A DNA stretch of 64,000 nucleotides from the NCBI GenBank assembly GCA_921293015.1, contig OV121085.1, positions 24,999,911 through 25,063,910 of the forward strand, given 5' to 3'. The notes under the pieces are model-generated. The model saw only the letters and a list, made by a program, of their open reading frames with translations. It did no database searches and was not told the origin of the DNA. Positions 55,080-64,000 of the stretch are shown one piece after another (within the stretch, counting starts at the first letter, position 1; every line of letters starts with the position of its first letter). Source of the stretch: Phorcus lineatus (Eukaryota > Mollusca > Gastropoda > Trochida > Trochidae). The translations under genes were made by a program, and so were the position numbers.

Positions 55080-55410
55080 TACAGGCTCGTATTGATTTCT
55101 CGATGCCTCTCAGAATTTGTGGAGTAATGGCGCCCGAGTTAAAAAGTTCAGCTATAGAAACCCTTCTAGAATTGATAGAAATTGTTAATTGCTAATGGTA
55201 TCTGCCAACTATTTTTGTATACAACGATAATTTACGTCCGGAATCCACCACGTTAAGACACTATATTTAGTTAAAACAGCTACATCTTGCGGCGCTGGAA
55301 AATTCAGACACTGGTACTAATTACTCATTAACGGTAGCGAGGCGAGTGCTGGAAAATTCAGCCAACGGTGCAAAATTAGTCATTCTAATTATCAGCAAGT
55401 TGAGGGTTAA
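55080..55410 (+). repeat. Dispersed repeat family C, copy 4
   Basis: Aligns in order with 13160-13515: 'atggcgcccgagtt', 'tagaaattg', 'tttgtatacaacgat', 'cggcgctggaaaattcag', 'acggtagcgaggcgag' and 'tcagcaagttgagggtt'. Confidence 0.7.
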
Positions 55411-55552
55411 AAAGACTGAAATGATCCAGTCTTCTCCACCTATGCTATTTTGTCTATCAGGATTTGAATGTATTTTATGATTACAAACATGATTCTAAAA
55501 TATTTTTTCTAAATTTTGTGAGTTTGTTCAAAATGAAACAATCACAATTATT

Positions 55553-55700
55553 GTTAGTAATTATAAGAAAACTTACCTCTAAACCAACATTGACTTATAT
55601 CTCTCTTCCGGAGAGATTGTACAGAGTGTGAGAATAAATTCTTCCCCGATTATCTCCCCTGAGTTACCTCCCTTGAATTCCAAACTCAACTGTCATTCTT
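55553..55700. repeat. DIRS-2 left inverted terminal repeat
   Basis: Matches, in inverse complement, 61183-61345 at the other end, including 'agttacctcccttgaattcc' at about 55670 and 'ggaattcaagggaggtaact' at 61191. The two arms differ by small indels (an A-run and a 'catgcacac' insert on the right). Confidence 0.88.
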
Positions 55701-55751
55701 TTCGAAGTACAGAGAGCTGGATAACGGGGAGGAGGGTGGGAGTAAACCTTT

Positions 55752-55794
55752 GGTTTAGAGGTAAGTTTTCTTATAATTACTAACAAAATACACT
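55752..55794. repeat. DIRS-2 internal complementary region
   Basis: From 55752 it repeats, in exact inverse complement over 33 nt, the outermost 33 nt of the left end (55553-55585). DIRS elements use such a region as a template to join their ends into a circle. Confidence 0.85.
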
Positions 55795-56253
55795 TCTAGA
55801 GTACAATTACTATAAATCCTAATAAGGATTGTGAAGGAAAACGTAATTCAGGATAATTTCGGCACGAAATAGCCGTCAATGGCTGGAAAGGAATTCCAAT
55901 TACAATAACTTTTCCCGCTCTAGTCTGTACTCTCCACTCCGTAATTATTATGTTAATAAGGTAGGAGGTGCTAGGGAGGATTAATACTTGAACTTCAAAT
56001 AAGGCGGATTAATACAACCCAAAGAGTGATTGTACCACGTCACTAAACCACCAACTCAACGAGATATTAAGGTTGAACATGACGAAACTACCCACTCCTT
56101 AGTATTGTGCGAAATAACTCAGGGGTGAAGACATGCCCACCTGAAGTAGTGGTTGAAGTCCACCATCTTCGTCGATAGGATGGGACTGGAAATCACTCGC
56201 CCTCGGGAACTCCCCCCCCCCCCCCCACCCCTTTTTTCCCCCAAGGAGGGGGT

Positions 56254-57300
56254 TCAGGCGGAGGTGCTGAGCCGCGAGGACAGGCCTCCAATCAAGGAGG
56301 ACATGTCCCGAAGATAGGCCCTGGTGAAGGCGCTAGAGGACTTCCACTGACATGAAGCGACTATTTGGTCGATGGAAACAGACTTCCAGGCTGCTAGAGA
56401 AGTCGAGAGCGCTCGAATCTCATGAGGTGAGAACTTGGCATCTACTGTCTCTTGATCTGCTGTAGAATAGGCCAAGGAGATGGTCTTACGAAGTCAAGAA
56501 GCAATAGTATTTTTGGTAATTTCTGTCGACAGGCCCGGTTTGCAGGGAATAAAGAGACGTCTTCTACCTTTCCTGATGGAATGCGTCCTATCCATGTACC
56601 AACGTAAAGTTCGCACCGGGCAGAGCGTACGCGCTTTGTTTTTTGCGTCATTAGGCACAGGGAGAGCCGGAAAGGATTAAACCCTGGCCCCCTAGGGACC
56701 AGCGGCCGTAGACTGATTTTTTGCAATAAATTCTGGCAAGGCTCTAAAAGACACTGACGTATATCTATGAGCAAATTCAATGGAGGATATATCTATTGCA
56801 TGTATCTCGGAGACTCTGGCAGTCGAAGCGAAGGCAATCAAAAAAGCTGTTTTCCATGCGAGAAACTTGAGAGAAGTGGCATACAAGGGTTCGTATGGAG
56901 CACGTTGCAAGGATTGCAGCACTAACAGAAGGTCCCATTTGGGGAAGGTTTTTGGCGACTTAATGTCCTGAAGCTTGAACAACTTTATTAGCTTAGCGAC
57001 AGTAACGTCCGAGCCGATAGCTAGACCATCGAGATCTGTGACTGAGGCGATCGCCGATCTATAGCCTTCAATTGTGCCCGCTTTTAAGTTGCAATCCTGG
57101 CGTAAGTGATTTAAGAAATCTGCTATCATAGGTATGGTCAAGAGGAGCTTGGCCACACCTCTGTCTCTTCTCCACTGCTGGAACTTGATCCACTTATGGT
57201 CGTAGAGCGCAGACGTGGAAGGTCTGATGGATCTTGAAATAGCGTCAGAAGTTGCCTGCGCATAACCGCGTTCTCGCAGCGTTCTTTGGATATTTTCCAT
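56254..57300 (-). pseudogene. DIRS-2 tyrosine recombinase, complete catalytic set but three stops
   Basis: Start chosen at ATG 57300 (M-E-N-I-Q), 57 bp after the RT stop. About 348 codons in one frame. Box I Arg is in 'TARVSEIHA' (about 56815), box II in 'SPHEIRALS' (H-x-x-R, about 56430) and the nucleophile Tyr in 'FTRAYLRDM' (about 56310). The enzyme inserts the circular DNA. In-frame stops at 56692-56694 (TAG), 56677-56679 (TAA) and 56494-56496 (TGA, where a Trp is expected) block this copy. There is no frameshift. Confidence 0.85.
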
Positions 57301-57356
57301 ACGTGAAGATTGTTGCCACCTTGGTTGTTGGAGCAGATTCCACCACAGAGGAAGTT

Positions 57357-59375
57357 TTAACCACGCCCTCTTGGGCCACGCGGGGCTAGCAGATACACGA
57401 CGCAATTGTGTTGCCTCACTTTGTTGAGAACATCTGGAATCAACTTGAATGGAGGAAAGGCATAGGCTATGAGATTGTCCCAGGACATTGACAGCGCGTC
57501 CACTGCCAGAGCGTTGGGATTCGGAACCGGGCTCACGTAACAAGGGAGTCTGAAATTTAGTGCGGTCGCAAACAGATCTATTTGAGGCTTCTCCCATCTG
57601 TCGGCGATCAGATTCAAAACTTGAGGCTGGATCGTCCATTCTGAGGACACAATCAGATTTTTCCTGGACAGGGAGTCCGCTAGGAAGTTCAGTTTCTCTG
57701 GAATGTGCCTGGCTTGAAGAGTTATGAACCATGCGTCTACCAGAGCGTAAAGATCCCTGGTAAGTTGCATCAGAGGAGCTGATCTCGTGCATCCTAACTT
57801 GTTGATATACGCAACCACAATGGAGTTGTCCGTTGCAATCACAACACTTGAACCCTGGAGTAGAGCTTTCCAGTTGGAGAGAGCTAAGATCACCGCCTTC
57901 ATCACGAGCAAATTGATGTGAAGATGGGAATCCGATTGGACCCAGGGCCCGCTTAAAATGTGCTGATTCCAATGTGCACCCCAGCCCGCGTTCGACGCAT
58001 CTGTGTAGATCGTGTGTTGAGGCGGAGGAAGAATAAATGGGCAGCCTGACATGACGTGCGTGCGCAAGGTCCACCACTTAAGTTCCCGGCAAACCAGGTT
58101 CGTAGGCACAATCTTGGAGTCCAGAGGAAGATGACGGCAGCTGTTGATCCAAGATTGAATGTGGCGCAGGTTTAGCGGACCGCGCGTGGTGAAGGCCTGA
58201 ACCGACGTAAGAGAACCCACCAGAGACATCCATCTCCTGAGAGAATGTTTCTTGCTGGTATCGGTTAGAAGTTGGATAGAAGACTGTATCGTTGTCCAAC
58301 AGGCCTCCGATGGAGCAATGGTTGAGGTTGTCGAATCCAACATGGCTCCCAGGAACTTGATCCGAAAGGACGGGTTTAACTCCGACTTGTCCGGATGAAT
58401 AATCCAGCCCAAGTGGATGAAAACATGACTGACCAGCCTCAGGTGGTATCGGAGGGTAGATTGATCCTGATGATGTAGCAAAAAATCGTCTAGGTACCCG
58501 TGAATGAACACGTAATTTAAGTGAAGGAACTGGAGAACCAGGGCTGTGACTTTGGTGAACAGCCATGGGGCAATGGAGATCCCGAAAGGAAGCACCTTGA
58601 ATTGGAACCGGCGGTTGTTGAGGGCAAAACGAAGGAACTTCCGGGATTTGAGATGGATAGGGATGTGTAAGTATGCATCCTTCAAGTCGAGGCTGGCAAA
58701 CAATGACTGTGGAAGAATCAGTTTGCAGATGTTGTTGAGGGATTCCATAGAGAACTTGGGAGGTCTGCTTTTGTTGAGCACTTTTAGATCTATAATCATT
58801 CTCATTTCTACTGTGTCCTTCTTTGGCACAAGAAAAACGGGAGAGTAAAAGCCTGGCGAAACGTCGGCGGGATCCAACTCCATAATGGCGTCCTTCTCCA
58901 AGAGTTGCTCGATGGCAGTAAGAGCGGCTTGTAACTTGGGCCCTTGAAGGAAGAATCTTTCCCCTTGAGGATGGACGGTAACTGGCGGAATGTAGCCTCT
59001 GGCGATGATCGACAGGATCCACTGATCGTCGGACACTGTCTCCCAATTCTGTAAGAATCGACCCAGACGGCCCCCCACTGCTGAGTGGAAGGTCGGCTGG
59101 GGGAAGGGAATTGTCACGGGTAAGTCGAGGGACGGAAGCGGTTGTAAGGGTTCGGTCTGAGAAGGGGAAGTGGCGTGGCAGTCATCGCCTGTAGCCACCT
59201 TTGGAACCACGAAAAAGTCCCTTCTGAACCTTCCCTGATGGCATAGGATGATCCTTAGGTTGAGGGGGATGGAAAGCCCGATGGCCCCGAAGTCCGCCCC
59301 GGACCTGAGAGGATGGTTGAGATAGCGAATGCGAAGGCTTGTTCTGAGGATTCGATTTAGGGTTTGAGTTCCCAC
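57357..59375 (-). CDS. DIRS-2 reverse transcriptase/RNase H
   Basis: One open frame of 672 codons. RT blocks: 'SPVFLVPKKD' (about 58855-58830), 'SLDLKDAYLHIPI' (about 58700-58660), 'KVLPFGIS' (about 58600) and the active site 'YLDDFLL' (about 58500-58480). RNase H: 'TIYTDASNAGWGAHW' (about 58015-57970) and 'ATDNSIVVAYI' (about 57835), then 'LADSLSR' (about 57690). The native start may lie downstream of 59375, since the first 50 or so residues overlap the end of gag in another frame. It copies element RNA to DNA and degrades the RNA strand. No internal stop, so this is the least damaged protein of any transposon in the window. Confidence 0.88.
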   Translation of the reverse strand: MGTQTLNRILRTSLRIRYLNHPLRSGADFGAIGLSIPLNLRIILCHQGRFRRDFFVVPKVATGDDCHATSPSQTEPLQPLPSLDLPVTIPFPQPTFHSAVGGRLGRFLQNWETVSDDQWILSIIARGYIPPVTVHPQGERFFLQGPKLQAALTAIEQLLEKDAIMELDPADVSPGFYSPVFLVPKKDTVEMRMIIDLKVLNKSRPPKFSMESLNNICKLILPQSLFASLDLKDAYLHIPIHLKSRKFLRFALNNRRFQFKVLPFGISIAPWLFTKVTALVLQFLHLNYVFIHGYLDDFLLHHQDQSTLRYHLRLVSHVFIHLGWIIHPDKSELNPSFRIKFLGAMLDSTTSTIAPSEACWTTIQSSIQLLTDTSKKHSLRRWMSLVGSLTSVQAFTTRGPLNLRHIQSWINSCRHLPLDSKIVPTNLVCRELKWWTLRTHVMSGCPFILPPPQHTIYTDASNAGWGAHWNQHILSGPWVQSDSHLHINLLVMKAVILALSNWKALLQGSSVVIATDNSIVVAYINKLGCTRSAPLMQLTRDLYALVDAWFITLQARHIPEKLNFLADSLSRKNLIVSSEWTIQPQVLNLIADRWEKPQIDLFATALNFRLPCYVSPVPNPNALAVDALSMSWDNLIAYAFPPFKLIPDVLNKVRQHNCVVYLLAPRGPRGRG

Positions 59376-60931
59376 GACGATGTCCCTGAAAAGAGCCTCT
59401 AGATATCAAGGTTTGAGTGAGCTTCTGGTTGAAGGCCTTGGTAGTCATAGCATCCTGCGATTCGCTAGCCTGAGTGCATGCTCCATTAAAGAGAGACGGT
59501 GCTTAAACAGGTTGAGTTAAGAGAGAGTCCTTTACGTCTGTAGGTAGATCCCGAACTCGTGAGATATGCTGTTGCCTCTCCGCTAAAAGGATGCGAGACA
59601 TCGAGTTCGAAGAGGCCGAGGCTAAGTCCTGAGAGGCCAGGTAAACCGAGTCCAGAAATCTGTGAGCCATGGCTACATCGTCAGCCCTCATGGTCTGAAG
59701 AGTGTCAGGAGTAATACCTTCATACGAAGTAAACTTGGGAGGAAGCATCTCTCTAATACCCGCACAAAACCAGTTGATGTAAGAGATAATATCCTGAGAT
59801 AGGCGTACATTACGATCAATCTCCATCAAGTCCAGTCTCGAAAACTGAAATTGATTAGTAGAGGGGGCACGGGGGTTAAGTCTAGCAAAATACTTATCCA
59901 ATACAGGCAACTCGGGGGACACGAACCTGTTATGAATCAAATAAGCTGACTTCGGCCTATACTTGGGAATGGAAAGCTGTCCGGGTTGATTGGCAAGCTT
60001 GTCATTAATCTCGTTGCAAGCCGTCTTGATGACAGAAGAATGTGGCAGAGTAAACTTGGGTGGACGGGAGGGGGGTAGGGACCCCGAGTCCCCCAACTCA
60101 TCAGGCCTATGAGAGGCAGGTTCATCCGCGGGGATAGGAACCGTACAAGGTTATAATTAACTGTTCTTCATGGCTTGCCACCGTAAAATCCATGGATTCC
60201 GTGTCCGTGGAAGAATGACACAAGGCCGTGGGTCCGTTCGAGTTATGAAGCACGGGAAAAAAAGGTGGATTGTCAATGCTAATGAAATCCTGCTTATGAT
60301 CATGGCCCGAATAGCCACTGAAGTCCGTGCGCCGCTAGGCGCCGTGACATTCAGCAGCGGGTCAGAGGTAGTCGACAAGCTGGGCTCATGCCCGCCGCGG
60401 AGAACATCGGGGCCGTGACCCGTGCTTCCTTGGCAAGGCAGAGGAGCTAAGCCGACCGCCATGGATCAGGGAGGCTGGCTGCATACGGCTGGATGTGATG
60501 TTAGACAGCGCTCCCGACGGGTCGCCTGCACGGCCTGCTACCGCGGGGTCTCCCTGGTTGGTTTCGAGTGCTGAGAAGCGCTCGGCTGCTTCTCTTTGCA
60601 TGGACGCCATGTTGGAGGTAAGAGCTGCGATCATCTGTTTTATCTCGTCTAACTCCGATGTCTTAGGCAGGAGATTGCTGTCTGGAATTTGCTTCAACTT
60701 TTTCAAAGATTGAGGAGTAGATTTAGGCACAGCCTTACGTTTAGGAGTCTTAGGCTTAGTGCAATTATGATGCATAATCTGCCAATCATCAAGAGTTAGG
60801 TGATTACAAAGTAAACATCTTTCGTCAGCTGAACACGAAATTTTGTCACTACAAGAATAACACAGTGAATGGGGATCGCCCTTACACAAATAGCGCTGAC
60901 ATTTCAAACATTTCTTCTGAACAGAAGCCAT
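59182..60931 (-). pseudogene. DIRS-2 gag-like protein, frameshifted
   Basis: Starts at ATG 60931 (M-A-S-V-Q-K-K-C); upstream in-frame Met residues are less likely. Its first 70 residues contain paired C-x2-C motifs (C-L-K-C, C-Y-S-C, C-L-L-C) like the Cys motif in DIRS-1. The frame changes near 60390. The middle part continues at 60096-59503 ('SYINWFCAGIREMLPP') and, after a stop, a basic Ser/Gly/Pro-rich tail is read at 59448-59182. It would coat the RNA. Confidence 0.7.
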
Positions 60932-61182
60932 TATGGGGAAGAAGATTACAAAAAAACACGCAAGAAAAAGGAGTGATCTCACCCAAGTCAGAAGTTCACT
61001 GATTTCCCACAAGTAATCCGTAAGAATCACACAGGTAATCCGATGAGAACTCACAATAATCTGAAGGAAAAACACTGAGGTAATTCACAAAGAACACAAG
61101 GTATCCAAGACTTGAGTGAACTCAAGAATTCTCTCACACAAAGTACGACCGATCTCGCGGCGTACAGAGAAAAGAAATGACA

Positions 61183-61350
61183 GTTGAGTTTGGAATTCAA
61201 GGGAGGTAACTCAGGGGAGATAATCGGGGAAGAACAACATGCACACCACTAAAAAAAATTTATTCTCACGCTCTGTACGATCTCTCCAGAAGAGAGATAT
61301 AAAGTCAATGTTGGTTTAGAGGTAAGGTTTTTCGCAATAATTATACATTG
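61183..61350. repeat. DIRS-2 right inverted terminal repeat
   Basis: Inverse complement of 55553-55700 (see there). It ends with 'ggtttagaggtaagg' then a short 'ataattata' that also matches the left edge in reverse. Confidence 0.85.
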
Positions 61351-62005
61351 ATTTAATTTTGTTTATGATTGAACAATTTCCTTTATTTATACTTTACAAC
61401 ATTGCAAAGGACAGCAATTCAGCAAAATGATATTAGCATTTTTGTTAGCGCAAAATATCACATGTGAAACCATATGAGATATTAGTCAAGTTGGGTTATA
61501 TGACTTAATTTTCATGGTCATTACAAGACTTTGAATTCAAAATAAACCCCAAATGTTAACGCAATATCTCATGAACCGCTGCATCAAGAGTCTTCAATTT
61601 CCATATCAGATTTCAATGGAGAAATACATTACGCCCAGACACTGAAATACTCTGAAATATAAACATAACACAAATATAATTTGATTCATTAATTACTACC
61701 GATGCTGAAAAGATGTCAATGTTTCATGGCTGCAAGGGGTTTACAATTCTGTCACTGCAATGCTGGCTTGTTTTTGCCTCCCAATGCTCATGTTACTATG
61801 AGGAAGACAGCCATTGACTTGAAAATATGTAAATATCAATGAAGCGAAAGTATTAGGTGATGATAATTCTTTGTTATTTTAGAACTAATAGGACTGGCCA
61901 AATATTTCCGGGACCAATATGTTTTGTTGTTCTTGGTCCAAGGGACTGGCAAAAGCGGGAACACTGGTCACAAGGTCCAAGCACTCATCCAGCAGGCAAT
62001 CTGAT
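61351..62005. other. Non-coding stretch, nothing recognised
   Basis: No gene. A phrase near 61885-61910 ('taggactggccaaatatttcc') resembles one near 28757. Confidence 0.35.
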
Positions 62006-62009
62006 TTTG

Positions 62010-62086
62010 TATCAACGTTTGAATGATGTCGTTGGGTATCAACGTTGGAATGACGTTGTTGGGTATCTACGTTGTAATAACGTTGC
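62010..62086. repeat. 27-bp tandem repeat, three units
   Basis: Units of the form 'tatcaacgttggaatgacgt' plus 'tgttgggt', each a little different. Read as protein it gives a repeating pattern on both strands, which explains the frames at 61857-62090. Confidence 0.85.
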
Positions 62087-62399
62087 ATAATGATTGGATT
62101 TGAAATTTGTTTTAAAATGTATCTTTTCAGTGTGTTCTATTAATCTCTTTTGACAAACATTTGTTTGTCGGTAAACTTTTAGATGAAAATTTACCTGGAG
62201 GTTAAATTAACGGATTCAAGAAAGAAAATGGCAAAATATTTGTTTCAAAGTAAATGTTGACTCTCAGGTCAGGAAATGTAAGAAGCACAAAGATATATTA
62301 AACTGTATTCATAAATAAAGAAGAACCACCAAATATTCAAATGTTTCTGAATATTGGTACATATAACAGGAAGTCAATAAATTCATAGACGTCAATATT
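62087..62399. other. Non-coding stretch, nothing recognised
   Basis: No supported feature. Confidence 0.35.
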
Positions 62400-62409
62400 G
62401 ATACACCCT

Positions 62410-62850
62410 TGAAGATCTCATCATTGATGTCATTATTGTAATAAGTCATCTGACGACAGTTTACAATGATGCCCAAGATCTACACCAGTGAATCCAGTCC
62501 TGAGCTTTTTTACATTTACAATGCTGATCCTGATAACTTTCATGCCTGTCTGGTTACGGGGGATAAAATATGGATTCATCACTGGGATCCTGACACCTGA
62601 ATTCATGCAATGGAAGAATAAGCACTCTCCTGCACCAAAGAAGTTCAGATCTCAGCCTTTGGCTGGCGAGATCATGATGACCATTTTCTTGGATTTACTT
62701 GGTGTGATACCTATAGACTATAAACCACCTAAAACTACAATAACAGGAGCCTACTAAGCTGACTTGTTGACGCAATTGAGAGTGGAGTTATGCTTCTTCA
62801 TGACAACGCTCCAGTGCACATGAGTTGTATTGGACAGACTGCACTACAAC
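62410..62850 (+). pseudogene. Mariner transposase relic 2
   Basis: In mixed frames: 'CLVTGDKIWIHHWDPDT' (about 62545-62600) holds the first catalytic Asp, an I-H-A-M-E segment follows, and 'LLHDNAPVHMS' (about 62792-62825) holds the second. The match stops near 62850 and the third Asp is absent. Distinct in sequence from the mariner at 27497-28490 and on the opposite strand. Confidence 0.7.
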
Positions 62851-63370
62851 AACCAGTGTTCCCGGTGGTTTTGAAATCTACCGGCAACACCCGCCGACAG
62901 GGTCTCAAAATTCTGGCTGAACAACTTTTTGGCCAGTGATACAAAGTACTAATTTTTTCATACGATAGACTGTAAATAAAAATACTTTAAACTGTGTTGG
63001 TTCAAAAGGAAGTCAATAAAGTTTTTGCAAGCACAAATGACAAAACAATTTTACGATGACAGGAAATAAGAGTCGGTGCCATAAATCATGGTCAGTTTTC
63101 TGGAGCTTGATTAGTTTACCAAAGCATTTTAAGAAAGCTGTTTGCTATGGGGTTGTAGAACAATACTTGCTCTAATTGACTATAAACATGAATGAACTTG
63201 AACATATTTTTTACAGGCGGCATTTTCTCTTTACAAATCTTGCAGTGGACAGACTACGAAAAGGAGGCCGCAATGTTTGTTCGGGTTCCCGGATGTTGCT
63301 CTTGCCAGGAGCTTCCCGATTGGACTATCTAATTCCTTTGCAGTAAGCCCGAGAGCAAGCACAAAAAAGT
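62851..63370. other. Non-coding stretch, nothing recognised
   Basis: No gene. Positions 63220-63340 may be a decayed start of the gypsy fragment that follows. Confidence 0.35.
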
Positions 63371-63379
63371 CTAAAGTTG

Positions 63380-64000
63380 GCAGCAAGGGTTAACTTGGAC
63401 AGTTCGAGAATGGCAATAGTTAAGATTTGCGTAGGAAGATGTGGACGTCAGAGCATGAGGGTGTTTTCCATAAGTGCAAGACATTGTTGTGTATTGAGAA
63501 TGTGCTAGTTCACTATGGCATGAACAAACCCATGATACTAGCATGTGATGAATCTGCATACGGAGTGGGATGTGTCCTATCTTATCAGATGAATGATCGA
63601 TGATAGCCTATGCCTCAAAAACATTGTCTCCTAGCGAAAGGAATTATGCGCAACTTGAAAAGAAGGTATCATATATGGAATCAAGAAGTTCCACAAGAAC
63701 ATCTAAGGGCAGAACATTGACGATAAGCCACTGATGACTCTAGGTCTAAAGACTGGAGTTCAGACTCTGGCGGCAACAAATTTTTCAACATTGGGCGTTA
63801 ATCGTGTGGAATCTGTCACAGAAGATTGCAAGACTATGGTAGCACCGATGGACTCTCAAGGCTTCCAGGAAAAGATGACCCAGAAACAATCGAAGGACAT
63901 GTAAACTATTTCACAAATGTGGATTAACTACCGGTTACAGACAGTTAGATGCCAAGGCAACAAGGAAGGATCTAGTCACATCCAGAGTGTTGGATCATAC
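63380..64000 (+). pseudogene. Gypsy-type pol fragment: RNase H and start of integrase, cut by window end
   Basis: 'NVLVHYGMNKPMILACDES' (about 63498-63553) contains the first RNase H Asp, followed by 'AYGVGCVLSYQM' and, in another frame, 'YASKTLSPSERNYAQLEK' (about 63608-63661). 'TGVQTLAAT' is at about 63753. Near the edge 'KATRKDLVTSRVLDH' (about 63955-63998) matches the linker before gypsy integrase. At least three frameshifts or stops; the part beyond 64000 is not visible. Confidence 0.75.

Larger units (their letters stand above)
55553..61350 (-). mobile_element. DIRS-type tyrosine-recombinase retrotransposon 2, nearly complete
   Basis: A 5.8-kb element on the minus strand with inverted terminal repeats of about 130 bp or more (55565-55700 and 61183-61330; key piece 'ttacctctaaaccaacattg' and its reverse). 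It has a Cys-motif gag (60931 leftward), RT/RNase H (59375-57357), a tyrosine recombinase (57300-56254) and an internal complementary region near the 3' end. It is more GC-rich than its surroundings. A few stops and frameshifts, and a poly-C tract at 56214-56226, are the visible damage. Confidence 0.9.

Noticed and set aside
57301-58077. N-terminal extension of the DIRS-2 recombinase frame
   Set aside because: Overlaps RNase H coding in another frame and has no recombinase motif. The Met at 57300 is a better start.
58078-59046. 322-residue frame overlapping DIRS-2 RT
   Set aside because: It is a shadow of the RT/RNase H frame, which carries all the recognised motifs.

Overview
The window is AT-rich, intron-rich animal DNA. 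There is no bacterial-style gene packing. Nearly every coding trace is either a widely spaced exon of one host gene or a broken transposable element. The repeat mix suggests a lophotrochozoan, most likely a bivalve mollusc: a pearl/Helentron-type element with a 152-bp core repeat, DIRS and BEL/Pao retrotransposons, and many foldback elements. This is inference; no species can be named.

The host gene is a katanin p60 catalytic subunit, closest to KATNAL1, on the minus strand. It begins with the ATG exon at 50439-50272 and continues with exons at 41001-40811, 32927-32768, 29348-29245 and 19799-19694. It then has two tandem copies of the Walker A/pore-loop exon, at 18544-18386 and 18330-18172. 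All intron phases agree across these exons. They encode about 296 residues: the MIT-like N-terminus, the basic linker and the start of the AAA domain. The Walker B and later exons were not found and presumably lie left of the window. The two 159-bp copies are both phase 0-0, have good splice sites and are only 55 nt apart, which is the layout of mutually exclusive exons. They differ at three residues, one of them in pore loop 1.

The introns are filled with repeats. Positions 1-18000 hold copies of several dispersed families, a hAT transposase relic (4719-6258) and an L1-like LINE (6480-13110) split by two insertions. The intron at 19800-29244 holds a DIRS-type element (about 22330-26400) and a mariner relic. 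The intron at 32928-40810 holds pogo-like and Tc1 relics. It also holds a 47-bp minisatellite built from the exon's own 5' splice site, itself split by a hAT-like element with a perfect 8-bp target duplication. The first intron holds a BEL/Pao element (about 43080-48470) split by two insertions, one of which contains a third. It also holds a miniature LTR element (49775-50087) whose LTR contains a tRNA-like sequence and whose primer site matches tRNA-Lys.

Upstream of the katanin start (50440-64000) are two further hAT relics, a second and better preserved DIRS element (55553-61350) with inverted terminal repeats and a complete set of tyrosine-recombinase catalytic residues, a second mariner relic, and a gypsy pol fragment running off the right edge.

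The katanin exons are the only sequence that looks to be under selection as a host gene. The most interesting points are the duplicated pore-loop exon, the splice-donor-derived satellite and the tRNA-bearing miniature LTR element.
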